Source of the DNA: Schizosaccharomyces osmophilus | Lineage: Eukaryota; Ascomycota; Schizosaccharomycetes; Schizosaccharomycetales; Schizosaccharomycetaceae | Assembly: GCF_027921745.1 (NCBI RefSeq) | Contig: NC_079238.1 | Span: forward strand, 3,720,001-3,784,000 | Length of the DNA stretch: 64,000 nt | Direction: 5' to 3' | In this document: positions 1-10,170 of the stretch, in pieces | Layout: the number at the start of each line of letters is the position of its first letter | Position numbering within the stretch: the first letter of the stretch is position 1 | Position numbers and translations under genes: made by a program | Notes under the pieces: generated by a model | Seen by the model: only the letters and a program-made list of their open reading frames with translations | What the model was told of the DNA's origin: nothing | The model's database searches: none

Positions 1-2
1 GC

Positions 3-1874
3 AATTCCTTTTCGTGGAAATACAACTTATCTAATGATAGCGCTTATGAAATGCTTAAGCAGAATCATCAATCCAAAGTTCGAAATACCTTGTCTCAGCT
101 TGCTATTGAGCATGCTGCGTTCGCTGAGAAACTGACATTCCCATACTATAAGACTAGGCTAAGTAAAAGAGCTGTGCGAAGCTTTCACCGACCAACTATG
201 TCATTTAAGCCAAACGCTGCTATTGTATTCTCTCCTTTGAATGTCCGCAAGAAAAGCAAGGATAAGCATAAATCCGAAAGAGGGCTTATTCCGAATACGA
301 AAGACATGACTATGGGTGATACCACGCATGCTATATTGGTAGAGTTTTCTGAGGAGCATCCTCCCGTCCTTTCCAATGTTGGAATGGCCAGCAGGATTGT
401 GAATTATTATCGAAAAAAGAACGAACAGGACGAATCACGACCCAAGTTGGAAGTTGGTGAGAGTCATGTTTTGGACGTTCAGGACAGAAGTCCTTTTTGG
501 AACTTTGGTTCCGTGGAGCCGGGAGAAATAACGCCCACTCTATATAATAAGATGATTCGTGCTCCTTTATTTAAGCATGAACTCCCTTCCACAGACTTTA
601 TTCTAGTTCGGAATACGAGTAGTTATGGCTCGAAATACTATTTAAAAAACATAAACCATATCTTTGTGAGTGGACAAACTTTTCCTGTTACTGATGTCCC
701 TGGTCCTCATTCTCGAAAAGTAACTACTGCAAGCAAAAATCGTTTGAAAATGCTTGTATTTAGATTAATCAGACGGTCACCAACCGGTGGTCTTTTTATT
801 AGGCAGCTTTCGCAACATTTTTCGGACCAGAATGAGATGCAAATTCGTCAAAGACTTAAAGAGTTTATGGAATATAAAAAGAAGGGTGACGGACCTGGTT
901 ACTGGAAATTAAAATCCAATGAAGTTGTCCCTGATGAGGCTGGTACAAGGTCAATGGTTTCTCCTGAAACTGTATGTCTTTTAGAGAGCATGCAAGTTGG
1001 TGTCCAGCAATTAGAGGATGCTGGATATGGTAAAACGATTGACGAGGTAAATGACGATGACGAGGAAGAACAACCTGCAGAGCAATTATTAGCACCTTGG
1101 ATAACCACTAGAAATTTCATTAATGCTACTCAAGGAAAAGCTATGCTTACCCTTTTCGGTGAAGGAGATCCAACTGGCATCGGTGAAGGATATAGCTTTA
1201 TCCGTACTAGTATGAAAGGTGGTTTTAAGCCTGCTGGTGAACCAGATGACAGACCTGAGCCGCAGACGAAGAATGCGCATGCTTATAACGTTGCGAAACA
1301 ACAGCAGGCCTACGAAGAAGAAATTAATCGGATTTGGAACGCCCAAAAACGTGGTCTTTCTATTTCGAGCATCGATGAATTGGCAAGGAAGTATAAAATA
1401 AGAAATAAATACGAAGACTATCTTGAAACGGAGGAAGCCCCAAGGGAAGTTACTCCTTCAACAGATAAGGTTCTTCGGATCGTTCGAGTATACCAGGATC
1501 GTAATGGAAATTGGGATCGAAAACAAGAGGTTGTTCATGATCCTATTGTTATTCACGCGTACTTGAAAAAGCGGAGAGAAATTGATGAGCAGTCTACAGC
1601 TTTAGATGCCGTCGTTCCCACAGGAGACGAGGCAATAGATAGACGCAATCGTAAAAGATTGGAACAAGAACTCGCAAAAAGTCAAAAGAATTGGGAACGT
1701 AGAAGAGCTCGTCATGCTGCTAAGGAAGGTATCACCATCAATGGAGAAGGCAAAAAACCGACTACTCGTAAATGCAGCAACTGCGGTCAAGTCGGTCATA
1801 TGAAGACCAACAAGATATGTCCACTGTTTGGAAGACCTGAAGGTGGATTGGCTACCATGCTTGATAGAAACTAA
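3..1874 (+). CDS. taf1: TFIID subunit Taf1, C-terminal part (5' truncated by window)
   Basis: The frame is open from base 3, before the first ATG at 51, so this is the C-terminal ~623 residues of a larger protein; S. pombe Taf1 is about 980 residues. Taf1 is the largest TFIID scaffold subunit and acts in promoter recognition in the nucleus. The start of the visible part (NLSNDSAYEM) matches the family's SNDxxYE segment that opens the large conserved central domain. The WNFGSVEPGEITPTLYNKM and YWKLKSNEVVPDE stretches also fit Taf1. Near the C-terminus a zinc knuckle of the form C-x2-C-x4-H-x6-C (CSNCGQVGH...C) lies about 30 residues before the stop, another Taf1 hallmark. No bromodomain follows, as expected in yeasts. 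The gene converges on tgs1, with only 168 bases between the stops. Confidence 0.93.
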   Translation, partial: NSFSWKYNLSNDSAYEMLKQNHQSKVRNTLSQLAIEHAAFAEKLTFPYYKTRLSKRAVRSFHRPTMSFKPNAAIVFSPLNVRKKSKDKHKSERGLIPNTKDMTMGDTTHAILVEFSEEHPPVLSNVGMASRIVNYYRKKNEQDESRPKLEVGESHVLDVQDRSPFWNFGSVEPGEITPTLYNKMIRAPLFKHELPSTDFILVRNTSSYGSKYYLKNINHIFVSGQTFPVTDVPGPHSRKVTTASKNRLKMLVFRLIRRSPTGGLFIRQLSQHFSDQNEMQIRQRLKEFMEYKKKGDGPGYWKLKSNEVVPDEAGTRSMVSPETVCLLESMQVGVQQLEDAGYGKTIDEVNDDDEEEQPAEQLLAPWITTRNFINATQGKAMLTLFGEGDPTGIGEGYSFIRTSMKGGFKPAGEPDDRPEPQTKNAHAYNVAKQQQAYEEEINRIWNAQKRGLSISSIDELARKYKIRNKYEDYLETEEAPREVTPSTDKVLRIVRVYQDRNGNWDRKQEVVHDPIVIHAYLKKRREIDEQSTALDAVVPTGDEAIDRRNRKRLEQELAKSQKNWERRRARHAAKEGITINGEGKKPTTRKCSNCGQVGHMKTNKICPLFGRPEGGLATMLDRN

Positions 1875-2042
1875 TATGGATGTAATTTTATTATTTGCAT
1901 TTACGAAAAGTGTCCTATGACATGTTGTAACTTAATCGCTATTTTTAGTTAATGAATTAATTTTTTGGATGATACCGAATAACGAAGGGATTATATATGT
2001 GACCATGTCGTGGAAGTGCATAGCATGGAGTTGTATTGAGAA

Positions 2043-2984
2043 TTAGACTTGTTGGAGAGCAGTAGAAGCCAAAACATTTTTCATGTTGAAGTAGCAACAG
2101 ATAGCCTTAGAATAACCTTCATAAAGGAAATTTGTAACCACGATGCGGTTTTTATCAGTGCTATATTGAGCCAGTTCATCAATATCAGTGTTTTTGGGTA
2201 GAAAAGCGGCAATGTATGGAGTGATACGAAAAGCCTCTTTATACAAAATGTCAAATGTATAAGGAATTAAGTCATTTAAGGAGTATGTGGATTTTCCCGA
2301 GTAACTAGGGCCTCCCCATGGTGGACTCATGAAGATGATTGTCTAAGATTCTGTTTTAGCCGAAGTGATTCATGGAAAGAAGAAACATACTCTATATTGA
2401 GAAGCAAAGTCAATTGACCTTAATACGTCCAGTACATCTCCTTGTATAAATGTGACTCTGGACGATGGAATCTCGTAAATGGCTAAATTGTGCTTGGCCA
2501 TAGCAATTTTTATTGGATCAAGCTCAATCGAAATAACTAGGGATTTAATTAGCAGAAATACACGAAAGATGAAGGAGATTATACCTGGACAAAATTTGGC
2601 GAACTGGATTGTATTTCCTCCGCAACCAGAAAATGCATCAATAACCAGCTCCGGTTTGTGAGATTCAAAAATGGACTGAGCAATGCTATACGCGACTCGC
2701 CTGAACAGGTATTAGTCTATCTTTTTTATAATGTACGGGGGAATCAAAGGATATCACATATGTGCTGCTCGGCCCATGAGAAAGGATGCAAGAAGCATTT
2801 TCTGTTCTACTTACTCTGGTGTAACACTATACCAAGATTGATAGTCCAACCAAATTCCTTCATCGAAGCGTGAAAACAAGTTGTATCGATTGTTCCAATA
2901 CTTTTTTAACGCATTGGGAATCGGTGGCCGAATAATGTGTTTTTCTATCGTCTCATAATCCCCAAAATTTTCGATCTCGCTCAT
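2043..2984 (-). CDS. tgs1: Trimethylguanosine synthase Tgs1 (four exons)
   Basis: Tgs1 methylates the m7G cap of snRNAs, snoRNAs and telomerase RNA to the 2,2,7-trimethyl cap. I read exons at 2815-2984, 2585-2700, 2391-2536 and 2043-2342 on the minus strand; together they keep one frame and give 243 residues (S. pombe Tgs1 is about the same). Exon 1 carries [19 protein letters not shown] and SVTPE, the Tgs1 N-terminal signature. Exon 2 has [17 protein letters not shown], the SAM-binding motif I. Exon 3 has [15 protein letters not shown], the acidic motif II. Exon 4 begins with the catalytic motif SPPWGGPSY. All donors are GTA-type (GTAAGT, GTATAA, GTATGT) and the acceptors end in CAG or TAG. 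Expression and splice choice are not checked. The gene converges on taf1. Confidence 0.93.
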
Positions 2985-3707
2985 GTAATAACTTTTTTTT
3001 GGTGGAGTGGAATTGAAGGAAAATGAACTTCAAACCAGGAAAAAATTATGTGAAGGGATTCACATGTTTCCATTGTTGTTATGAGATGATCTACTAGTTT
3101 TCTAGATGAAGTACAGACTTTTCTTTTTGAGAACGGCATCTACTTGTTTGGCCTATGAATGAAACAAAATAATAAAGGCCACGATGTGTGAGGATTACAA
3201 ATGTCCAAATATTATATTAAAAGAGCAACTGCTAATGATTTAGATAACTACATTGGTTGTAAATTACGGTAGAAAACCAAAATCGTTTCCTTCTCTTTGA
3301 GTGAAAAGGGCTTCTCTAACATACATTGTTTTGATGTATATGAAAAATTATGAAGCGTAGATATCCTAAATCATTGCTTTGCGTTGCTGGTTTGATATTT
3401 CGTGAATGTTGAGATTTATGAGAACCCTCTTCCGCTGTTTTTTCTATTTCATTGAATATGTACACGTTTCCTAACCAATAGAAACTCGAAAGCCAGTTTC
3501 ATGCTAGGAAACCCCAGCTTACAAACATAAATACATTATGAAATGGCTTGTGTCACGGGAGTAAGACAATTTTTTTCGCAACAAAAATTCTAAAAATTGG
3601 AAACCTCCTACGAAGCAAAAGATAGAAGCGAGTCTAGCATCAAGAAACCCGAGACAAAAGTGAAGGGAGCGGGAAAAAATGTAAGAAAATATAAATAGAA
3701 AAACGGC
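2985..3707. other. Intergenic, tgs1 5' side / wss2 3' side
   Basis: No supportable gene. AT-rich sequence between the tgs1 start and the wss2-like stop; it must hold the tgs1 promoter and the wss2 3' region. I found no tRNA-like, 5S-like or long open reading frame signal. Confidence 0.5.
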
Positions 3708-4496
3708 TTAGTCTATGACAATAAAATTATTTAGTGTTTTTTGTTTGGTTGCAGGCGGCAGCTCTGCAGGGTCTTGAGTATCCGGACCAGATCTTTTGAC
3801 CGCAGCAACAAGTCTTGCCTCTCTTCCTCGATTGCTTTTTGCTTGGGGTTTCGACGTGGAATGAAGCAAATTTTTCCGTTCATCCAAGTCGAATCCGAGT
3901 TTTTGACCTGCCTTTGTATTCTTTTTCTTTCCTACACGCGATCCTGTTGCACGACGTTCGTTCCGCTTTCTTCGAAGAGAGCCACCGCATAAGTTACCAG
4001 TAGGCGCACTTGGTGCTAAGGTGACTCCTCGGTGAGCAACCGTGCGAAGTCCTGCAACGACGTCGGCAAGAGGAAATGAGTCCCATGTCATATACTTTCC
4101 TGGGCCTTTATAACTCTTTGCATAAAGCTCTGTTAAGTCTTGGCGCAAACGAGCGAGATGATTAAAAAACGTTTTGTCGTGGGGACCACGCCAGATGTGG
4201 CATAGTTCATGTAAAAACACATCCATAACAAACTCAAAAGGCAACCAGTTTCCACGGGAATCTCGCAACACCAACTCCACACATTCGCCTTTGTTCCAAT
4301 TTCGACCCCAAAACTGAGAATTATAAGTCACTTCATCCAACGATGTTACACCAAACCCGTTGCTTTTCATAATTGGAAATGCCATAGCAGCAATTCGGTT
4401 CAAATAATCCTTTGCTAATTGTTCCTGTTCATCTTTAACGGCTGTTATAAAGACTACATATTCATTAGGATGCTCATCGTCGTTCAATCGAAGCAT
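3708..4496 (-). CDS. wss2: WLM/SprT-type metalloprotease, Wss1/Wss2-like
   Basis: The best start is the ATG at 4496, giving about 262 residues; the longer reading needs a TTG. The first ~150 residues are a WLM (Wss1p-like metalloprotease) domain, with the zinc-site motif HELCHIWRGPHD (HExxHxxxGxxH) near residue 95. WLM proteases of the Wss1/Spartan group cleave DNA-protein crosslinks and SUMO- or ubiquitin-linked targets in the nucleus. The C-terminal ~110 residues are basic and low in complexity (KKKNTK, RGREAR). They end in QKTLNNFIVID, where QKTLNNFI resembles a PCNA-binding PIP box and FIVID resembles a SUMO-interacting motif; these tail motifs are my inference. The position between tgs1 and the dehydrogenase fits S. 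pombe SPAC521.02 (wss2). A short ORF upstream (to 4690) is not convincing as a first exon. Confidence 0.85.
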   Translation of the reverse strand: MLRLNDDEHPNEYVVFITAVKDEQEQLAKDYLNRIAAMAFPIMKSNGFGVTSLDEVTYNSQFWGRNWNKGECVELVLRDSRGNWLPFEFVMDVFLHELCHIWRGPHDKTFFNHLARLRQDLTELYAKSYKGPGKYMTWDSFPLADVVAGLRTVAHRGVTLAPSAPTGNLCGGSLRRKRNERRATGSRVGKKKNTKAGQKLGFDLDERKNLLHSTSKPQAKSNRGREARLVAAVKRSGPDTQDPAELPPATKQKTLNNFIVID

Positions 4497-5412
4497 ACAG
4501 CTCAATCGGGCAAATCTATAAGCCGCTTATACAAGAGAATGAGAAACTGAGACTTAAAGAAGGAATCCTCAAAGAGCAATGGTTTGTAAAATCCAGGTTT
4601 TATTTTGGTGGAAGTTTTTAGCGTTTTAGGTTTGTAAACCGTTAACCTCTTTAGTGTGTTGGAAATCGACATCACAAGTAAACAAACCAAATAAAAAATA
4701 AAAAAGAAGTTGATAACTTTTGGATGGCGCCGTAGAAATTAGAACTGCTAAAACGCATCGGAATTCGATGTTATAGGACGTCTAAAGAAAGGGGAACATA
4801 GTTGAGTAAAGTGGTCAAGAAAACTAAAAGAAAATCATCGTCTTTCTACTAACGAGCCCGTAGTTTTGTAGATACCAACGTACGCATATGAAGAACTAAA
4901 ATCTTAAAAAAAAAAATTATTATTAAAAGACTGCCTGAGTTGATGCTTTGCAGGTTGTGTCGCCGAGTTCTTGAGCCCATACGAACTCTAGGAACATCTC
5001 AAAGATTCGAAGGATACAAACTAAAGCACCGAATAAAAGGAAAAAAATACCTAAGTAACAGATGCAGAGAAGATGTGAATGACTAATTCAGAATTATCAA
5101 TTTAATTTGGAGCTTCATTCTTCACTGTAAACAAACACGGAGGATAGTAATTTTCAGTCTTTGGCAGAATCCCGCTACCAAAAAAAGTCGCTGCTTCTAA
5201 TTAAAGAAAAAAAATCAAAAATAAATGTTTTTTTATTCCTCCATCTCAACCGTTAAAAAAGTTGTCAGCTCTCCATTATTTATCTTACAATCTACTGAAA
5301 CCCAACATAATAAATATCTCAATGATATCATATTGAACGGTTAAAAGAAAGAGTCTGTGCTATCCTTTCTTTCCCCAAGTACTTTATTCTTAGAAGCCAA
5401 AGAAGATATAAT
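4497..5412. other. Divergent intergenic region, wss2 / dehydrogenase promoters
   Basis: No gene seen. This 0.9 kb region separates two divergent genes. It is AT-rich with short A-runs, and I could not identify a named promoter box or structured RNA by eye. Confidence 0.5.
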
Positions 5413-6189
5413 ATGAGTCGCTTGGATAATAAAACTATTCTCATAACCGGTGCTTCTTCCGGTATTGGTAAGAGCACAGCTTATGAATTTGCCAAGGTTG
5501 CCAAGGTCAAGTTGGTTTTAGGTGCTCGTCGTCTTCCTGCCGTTGAGGAGATTGCTAAAGATTTAACCTCTAATTACGGTGTTTCTGTTCTTCCTATCAA
5601 ACTGGATGTGTCGGATTTGGAATCGATTCCCAAGATCATCGAAAACTTACCAAAAGAATTTGCCGATATTGATGTTCTGGTGAACAATGCTGGTCTTGCC
5701 GTTGGTGTTGACAAGGTTCGCGATCTTAAAGTTGATGATGCCGTTCGTATGATGACTACAAATGTTCTTGGTCTAATGGCTATGACTCGTGCTATTTTGC
5801 CTCTTTACTACAAGAAAGGCAAGGGTGATATTGTCAATGTTGGCAGTGTTGCAGGCAGAGAGTCATATCCCGGAGGTTCTGTCTATTGCTCCACCAAGTC
5901 AGCTGTTGCTCAATTCACTTCTGCTTTACGCAAGGAAACAATCGATACTGGTGTCCGTGTAATGGAAGTCGATCCTGGTCAAGTTGAAACTGAATTCAGT
6001 ATGGTCCGCTACTCTGGCGATCACGAGAAGGCCGGCAACGTTTACAAGGGGTACGAACCTTTGATCCCAGAAGACATTGCCGAAATTATTGTCTTCACTG
6101 TTTCCCGCCGTCCTAACGTCGTCATTGCTGACACTTTGGTATTCCCTAATCAACAAGCTGGCGCCTACCATCTTTACAAGCAACCTTAG
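5413..6189 (+). CDS. Short-chain dehydrogenase/reductase (SPAC521.03 / YMR226C type)
   Basis: A 258-residue classical SDR. The Rossmann nucleotide-binding motif TGASSGIG is at residues ~12-19, NNAG near 92, a catalytic Ser about 13 residues before the YxxxK pair, and YCSTK at about residue 158-162. The family reduces small carbonyl or hydroxy-acid substrates with NAD(P)H; the YMR226C group oxidises serine and 3-hydroxy acids with NADP+. An Arg after the second strand (GARR) favours NADPH. The length is normal and the gene has a single exon. Codon use looks biased toward well-expressed fission yeast codons (GTC, GCC, AAG), suggesting a fairly abundant enzyme. The exact substrate cannot be told from sequence. 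Confidence 0.9.
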   Translation: MSRLDNKTILITGASSGIGKSTAYEFAKVAKVKLVLGARRLPAVEEIAKDLTSNYGVSVLPIKLDVSDLESIPKIIENLPKEFADIDVLVNNAGLAVGVDKVRDLKVDDAVRMMTTNVLGLMAMTRAILPLYYKKGKGDIVNVGSVAGRESYPGGSVYCSTKSAVAQFTSALRKETIDTGVRVMEVDPGQVETEFSMVRYSGDHEKAGNVYKGYEPLIPEDIAEIIVFTVSRRPNVVIADTLVFPNQQAGAYHLYKQP

Positions 6190-6318
6190 ATTTACCCTAC
6201 ATTCATTTGTAAAAAAAAATTTTGTTCATTCTATCTATCTTTAGTAGTATTAGAGAGAGGATGTTTCTTTATATGATCCATGATAAATGAAATCCACGAA
6301 TATTATTTCTTCTGCTAA

Positions 6319-6340
6319 CATATATATATATATATATATC
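6319..6340. repeat. (TA)n microsatellite
   Basis: A run of about ten TA units lies in the convergent 3' region between the dehydrogenase and the exchanger gene. It may serve as AT-rich 3'-end-forming sequence. Confidence 0.85.
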
Positions 6341-6405
6341 ACTTATTTTTTTCTTTTTTAAATAAAAAGGCTCTAAAATGAGTTTTCGTATTAGATGGAT
6401 TCGTT

Positions 6406-9045
6406 TTAAACATTAAAAAACATAAATCCAGACATTGACACCAAGTAGGCAAGGACCAAAATGGACCCTTTGAAATATGTACTCTTTCCCTCAGAATGAA
6501 CGTAAGTCAGTAAAAACACACAAATCATAATACATATCATGTCCCAACTGGGAAATATTAAAGTAAATAAATGTTCAAAAGTCAATGTTGCACCCGAGCT
6601 GTGATATTCAAAGGCGCTATACGCCATAAGGCAAGGTATCTGTAGCAGACATACCTGTAAAGCGTAAGCGGAACCAATTTCCATTGACAAAGCAATATTG
6701 TCATTAAGTGCAAATGATATGGCATTCATAAATTCTGTAGTATTGGGAACAAGAGCAAACAAAATTAATCCAAGAAGCTTTTCACTAATTGAGTACTTCT
6801 CCATTACGGTATCAACATTCTGCACTAAAATCTCAGCAATTAAAGCATATGCAAAGGTCGCAGATAAAAGAATAACGGCACTTTTAAGACGAGACCAATT
6901 TGGTGCGTCTTCACTGTGTCCCTCTGGCTGTTTTATAAGATGGCTTTGAGGTTCGGGACTATATGGTTTCTGCTGAGTTCTTTCAAAGTCCTGAATGGAA
7001 GAAGTATCAGAAGAAGTGTAGTCAGCGGAAGAGCCAAAGGGTTCTCGAGAGGTCGAGTTTGCATCATTATCTCCATGATCATTATGGTTCTCGACAATGT
7101 TATTGTCTTCGGGTTTAGCTAAAATTACAGAAGCTTCGTTTACATTCAAATTCTCCCAAATATGGGCAGCATGCGTTCTTAATGTAAACCACAAACCAAT
7201 GCCATAAGACAACAGGAGTAAAACAGCACAAATATAAGTGAATGGGCGAATCCTTTCTTGGTAAAATTCATCATTAAGTAGTATAAATCGTTTTGTGCAT
7301 GTCTGACATTCGGGACCACAGCTGGTACATTCTAACGTAAAAGTACCGTAAATTTGGAATAGCATGGTTGGAGCAAAAACACCAAGAACAGCAAACAAAA
7401 GCATTGTGCTAGTGGCACCAGCAGACTTTATATTAAAGAACTGAAACTTCTTTTTTACTGCTCCAGCACACATCGATAAACCAGGCATCAATAATAGACC
7501 AGCTAATATACTACCGATAATACTTCCTTCAACAAGCTGAGCATTTCCTTGGCGTAAAGCTACCGAATAAAGGAACACTTCAATAACAGAGCCAAAAAAT
7601 GCGTTTATAAATGCCCCCATACCCATACTACTTTGAGCTGAGATGGATGCCACTGCCATTCCAATAAAATAAGCCAGCGGAATAATACTGATCAAGGACG
7701 CGGTAAATATAACCATTGGAGATGAGAACCAATAACCCTTAGGCCCAAAAAAGCCAATAATGATTGTCGGAAAGATTAAAGCAAGCATATCAAAATAAAT
7801 AATATAAATTCCATCGACCGTATACTTGTAGTACTTGGAGCTGGCAGCTTGCCTAACGCACAAGAGTACAACCTCCAGCGACTCTTGCGAGATTGGTAGA
7901 GCAATGTTGTTTCTGAATGATATAGCTAGAGGACAAGTATGCAAATGCTTCCACAAGGTCCACAAAGTTCGTGCACAAGGGATAAAGAATATACTAAACA
8001 TACAAATGGCAGAGACGAGTAAAAGAGAGGGTGTAATAAATAAATAAAAGAAAGTATAATAAACGACCATGGAAATGCTGAATGGTCCCTTAGAAGCCTC
8101 ACAGTCTAAAGCTCTATTCATTGGATTTTCGCAGAAAGAAAAGGTTAGGAAATTTAAACGCAAATTATCTGCTCGTTGAGAGCTGCTCCTTCTTCTTCGT
8201 CTTCCTAGTGTAGGAGAATTAGCAATTCTTGGACGGACCTTATGACGGACATGCTGACCAAAGGGATACAAAAGGTACCACATTAGGCCTTGACAGAGAC
8301 GCTTGTACAACACAGCATAAGGGAAATTAAAATAAGAAAGGAGAGAGAAGAAAAGGAAACAGAGAAACATCACAGAAAACAAAGGAATACCAAAACAGGT
8401 AAACCAAATCCAATTCGATATAGATTTACTAGGACGCTTTAAAGGTTCATCATGAATATCAATTTCAGCATCACGATTGACGGACCGAAGCTTTTTGTAC
8501 AAGGCAGGTTTCCAAAGACGGATACCGAAAGCCCTAGTTTCATTGATGGCAGTTTGACGGGCTTTCAAGTTTAGAGATTCTTCTGATTTAACAGAAGAGG
8601 CAGTTTGACGTCCTTTCGAAAGGTTCATTGGTCCCGTTCTTGGATCCGGTGAATGAGCCGACTGAGCCGACGGGGAGAAATCGCCATCCTGTCTAGGGCG
8701 GTACATACTTAGGCTGGTGTATGGACGGTATTCATAATTATTGTTTTGATCTACCGAAGAAGAAGATGGTCCTACTGGATCGGTGTTTGATGAGATTTTT
8801 CTCTGAACACGACTTCCTTGACGGGGAACTTCTTGTGAATCATACGGAAGAGACGCATCCGCGTTGCCAGAATCGGGCTCGTGCACTTCAGGCATAACAA
8901 AATCCCCTAAATCTTCACTAGATATAGACCCACTGGGCACATAACGATGGGCACTACTGAAAGAATCAGGCTGTCTTGTATTTTGAGTGATCGTTTTGGC
9001 AGAATCCCCGGATTGGGAATGGTTCCAGTCTTGATTGCTTGACAT
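6406..9045 (-). CDS. Vacuolar cation/proton exchanger, CAX family (Vnx1-like)
   Basis: An 879-residue multispanning membrane protein, close to the length of S. pombe SPAC521.04c and S. cerevisiae Vnx1. The N-terminal ~190 residues are hydrophilic and Ser-rich. Then come two early membrane segments and the two sodium/calcium-exchanger repeats. Repeat 1 carries NAFFGSVIE near residue 478 and repeat 2 carries PNTTEFMNAISFA near 765; these are the ion-coordinating alpha regions with the catalytic Glu. The repeats are joined by an acidic, Asn/Asp/Ser-rich cytosolic loop (~650-720). Vnx1-type members exchange Na+/K+ and Ca2+ for H+ at the vacuolar membrane. The segment CTSCGPECQTC forms a Cys-rich lumenal loop before that linker. 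The ion specificity is inference from family only. Confidence 0.9.
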   Translation of the reverse strand: MSSNQDWNHSQSGDSAKTITQNTRQPDSFSSAHRYVPSGSISSEDLGDFVMPEVHEPDSGNADASLPYDSQEVPRQGSRVQRKISSNTDPVGPSSSSVDQNNNYEYRPYTSLSMYRPRQDGDFSPSAQSAHSPDPRTGPMNLSKGRQTASSVKSEESLNLKARQTAINETRAFGIRLWKPALYKKLRSVNRDAEIDIHDEPLKRPSKSISNWIWFTCFGIPLFSVMFLCFLFFSLLSYFNFPYAVLYKRLCQGLMWYLLYPFGQHVRHKVRPRIANSPTLGRRRRRSSSQRADNLRLNFLTFSFCENPMNRALDCEASKGPFSISMVVYYTFFYLFITPSLLLVSAICMFSIFFIPCARTLWTLWKHLHTCPLAISFRNNIALPISQESLEVVLLCVRQAASSKYYKYTVDGIYIIYFDMLALIFPTIIIGFFGPKGYWFSSPMVIFTASLISIIPLAYFIGMAVASISAQSSMGMGAFINAFFGSVIEVFLYSVALRQGNAQLVEGSIIGSILAGLLLMPGLSMCAGAVKKKFQFFNIKSAGATSTMLLFAVLGVFAPTMLFQIYGTFTLECTSCGPECQTCTKRFILLNDEFYQERIRPFTYICAVLLLLSYGIGLWFTLRTHAAHIWENLNVNEASVILAKPEDNNIVENHNDHGDNDANSTSREPFGSSADYTSSDTSSIQDFERTQQKPYSPEPQSHLIKQPEGHSEDAPNWSRLKSAVILLSATFAYALIAEILVQNVDTVMEKYSISEKLLGLILFALVPNTTEFMNAISFALNDNIALSMEIGSAYALQVCLLQIPCLMAYSAFEYHSSGATLTFEHLFTLIFPSWDMICIMICVFLLTYVHSEGKSTYFKGSILVLAYLVSMSGFMFFNV

Positions 9046-9371
9046 GTGGAAATAGTTGTCGTTCTTGAAAGCGGAATTTCTTTTAGTTGATCACGGCTAT
9101 GAAAGCACTAAAAAGGTAGATCAGCGAGAACGATTGACAGGTTTCAATGGGCACAACTACCGATCACCGAAATATGTTTCTACAGACTAAAATAAAATAA
9201 AATAAAAAAAATATGTTGGGAAGTTGAGAAATTGGTCGTTAGCAGTTCACATATGAATGAAAGGGAAAGGGATAAAGTAAATATAAATGACCCTGCGATC
9301 AAGTGAAAGCGGGGATTCGCTTCGTAAACCAAGTATTTATAAACGACCCAATAGGGAAAGAGATGATATGC

Positions 9372-9389
9372 CTTTGTTTATAAACAAAG
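9372..9389. promoter_or_regulatory. 18-base perfect palindrome with paired forkhead-type cores
   Basis: CTTTGTTTATAAACAAAG reads the same on both strands and contains ATAAACAAA in both orientations, a forkhead-factor type core. It lies about 330 bases upstream of the exchanger start. Binding by any factor is inference. Confidence 0.45.
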
Positions 9390-9407
9390 AAACAACAATA
9401 AATACTG

Positions 9408-9433
9408 TTTTTTTTTTTTTTTTTTTTTTTTTT
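9408..9433 (+). repeat. Poly-T tract (26 T)
   Basis: An uninterrupted run of 26 T follows the palindrome closely. Long poly(dA:dT) tracts in fission yeast promoters keep nucleosomes off. Tract length may vary between strains or sequencing methods. Confidence 0.85.
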
Positions 9434-10088
9434 CTGTAAATAGATACCTTTGGAAACGTTTAAAGAAAACTTATATGGTTTGTTTGATTAAAGCAGAAAC
9501 GTTCTTGAAAAAATCGACGATAACTATGATGCTGGGGGTTTTTTTTTATTTATTCTTTCCAAGATCAGCTTTGGATTTTCGGCTTTCGGTCCTTTGGTCC
9601 TTTTAAATAGTGATATTTATTAAAAAATAAACCAAAGATGAAAGACTGACAGCCAAAATCAAAAGTGACTGATCCTTTTACCTACATAGATTTTGCACTC
9701 AGTAATAGATACATGGGAGATGGCCTTGAACAATTCCAATTCCTGCACAAATAAATATGAACGATTGGTTTTATTTCACTATTCTTTTGAAAAACTATGA
9801 ATAAAAATAAACATTTCCTCTATATTCTAAACAGCAATTCAGCTCTTTCTTTGAATATTCAATTCTATCGTTACACTACATTAAACAATGGGAGGTTATA
9901 CAGAGGCATAGGTTTCACCAACGGTCTATTCAAAAATACTTCAACTAAAAGAACTAAAAATGAGAAAAAAAAAATAAAAAAAAAAATAAATTACAATATT
10001 AGAGGGACCTTTAGGTAGCAGGGGTTGTTTACATCTAGTGCTTTTTTCTATGGTATGGTATATTAAAACCCTTTGCTACCCAAAAGAG

Positions 10089-10096
10089 CAGTCACA
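10089..10096 (+). promoter_or_regulatory. HomolD box of rps8
   Basis: CAGTCACA, the fission yeast HomolD element that replaces the TATA box in ribosomal protein promoters, lies 75 bases before the rps8 ATG. I see no exact HomolE (ACCCTACCCT) upstream, only a loose CTACCC. Confidence 0.8.
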
Positions 10097-10170
10097 CCCC
10101 AACACAAACAATGACTAGCAAAACCTTCCTCCGTTGAAACCACAGCAAATCTTAATCCAAATAGAACAGG

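Larger units (their letters stand above)
9046..10170. other. Divergent promoter region, exchanger / rps8
   Basis: Holds an 18-base perfect palindrome, a 26-T tract and the rps8 HomolD box, each listed separately. A 73-codon open frame at 9797-10018 ends in poly-Lys from A-runs and does not look like a real gene. Confidence 0.6.

Noticed and set aside
4502-4690. First exon of the WLM protease
   Set aside because: The WLM domain already begins a few residues after the ATG at 4496, and no clear donor/acceptor pair joins the two frames.
9797-10018. Small gene before rps8 (73 codons)
   Set aside because: The C-terminus is poly-Lys from A-runs and it lies in the rps8 promoter just before the HomolD box; no recognisable protein.
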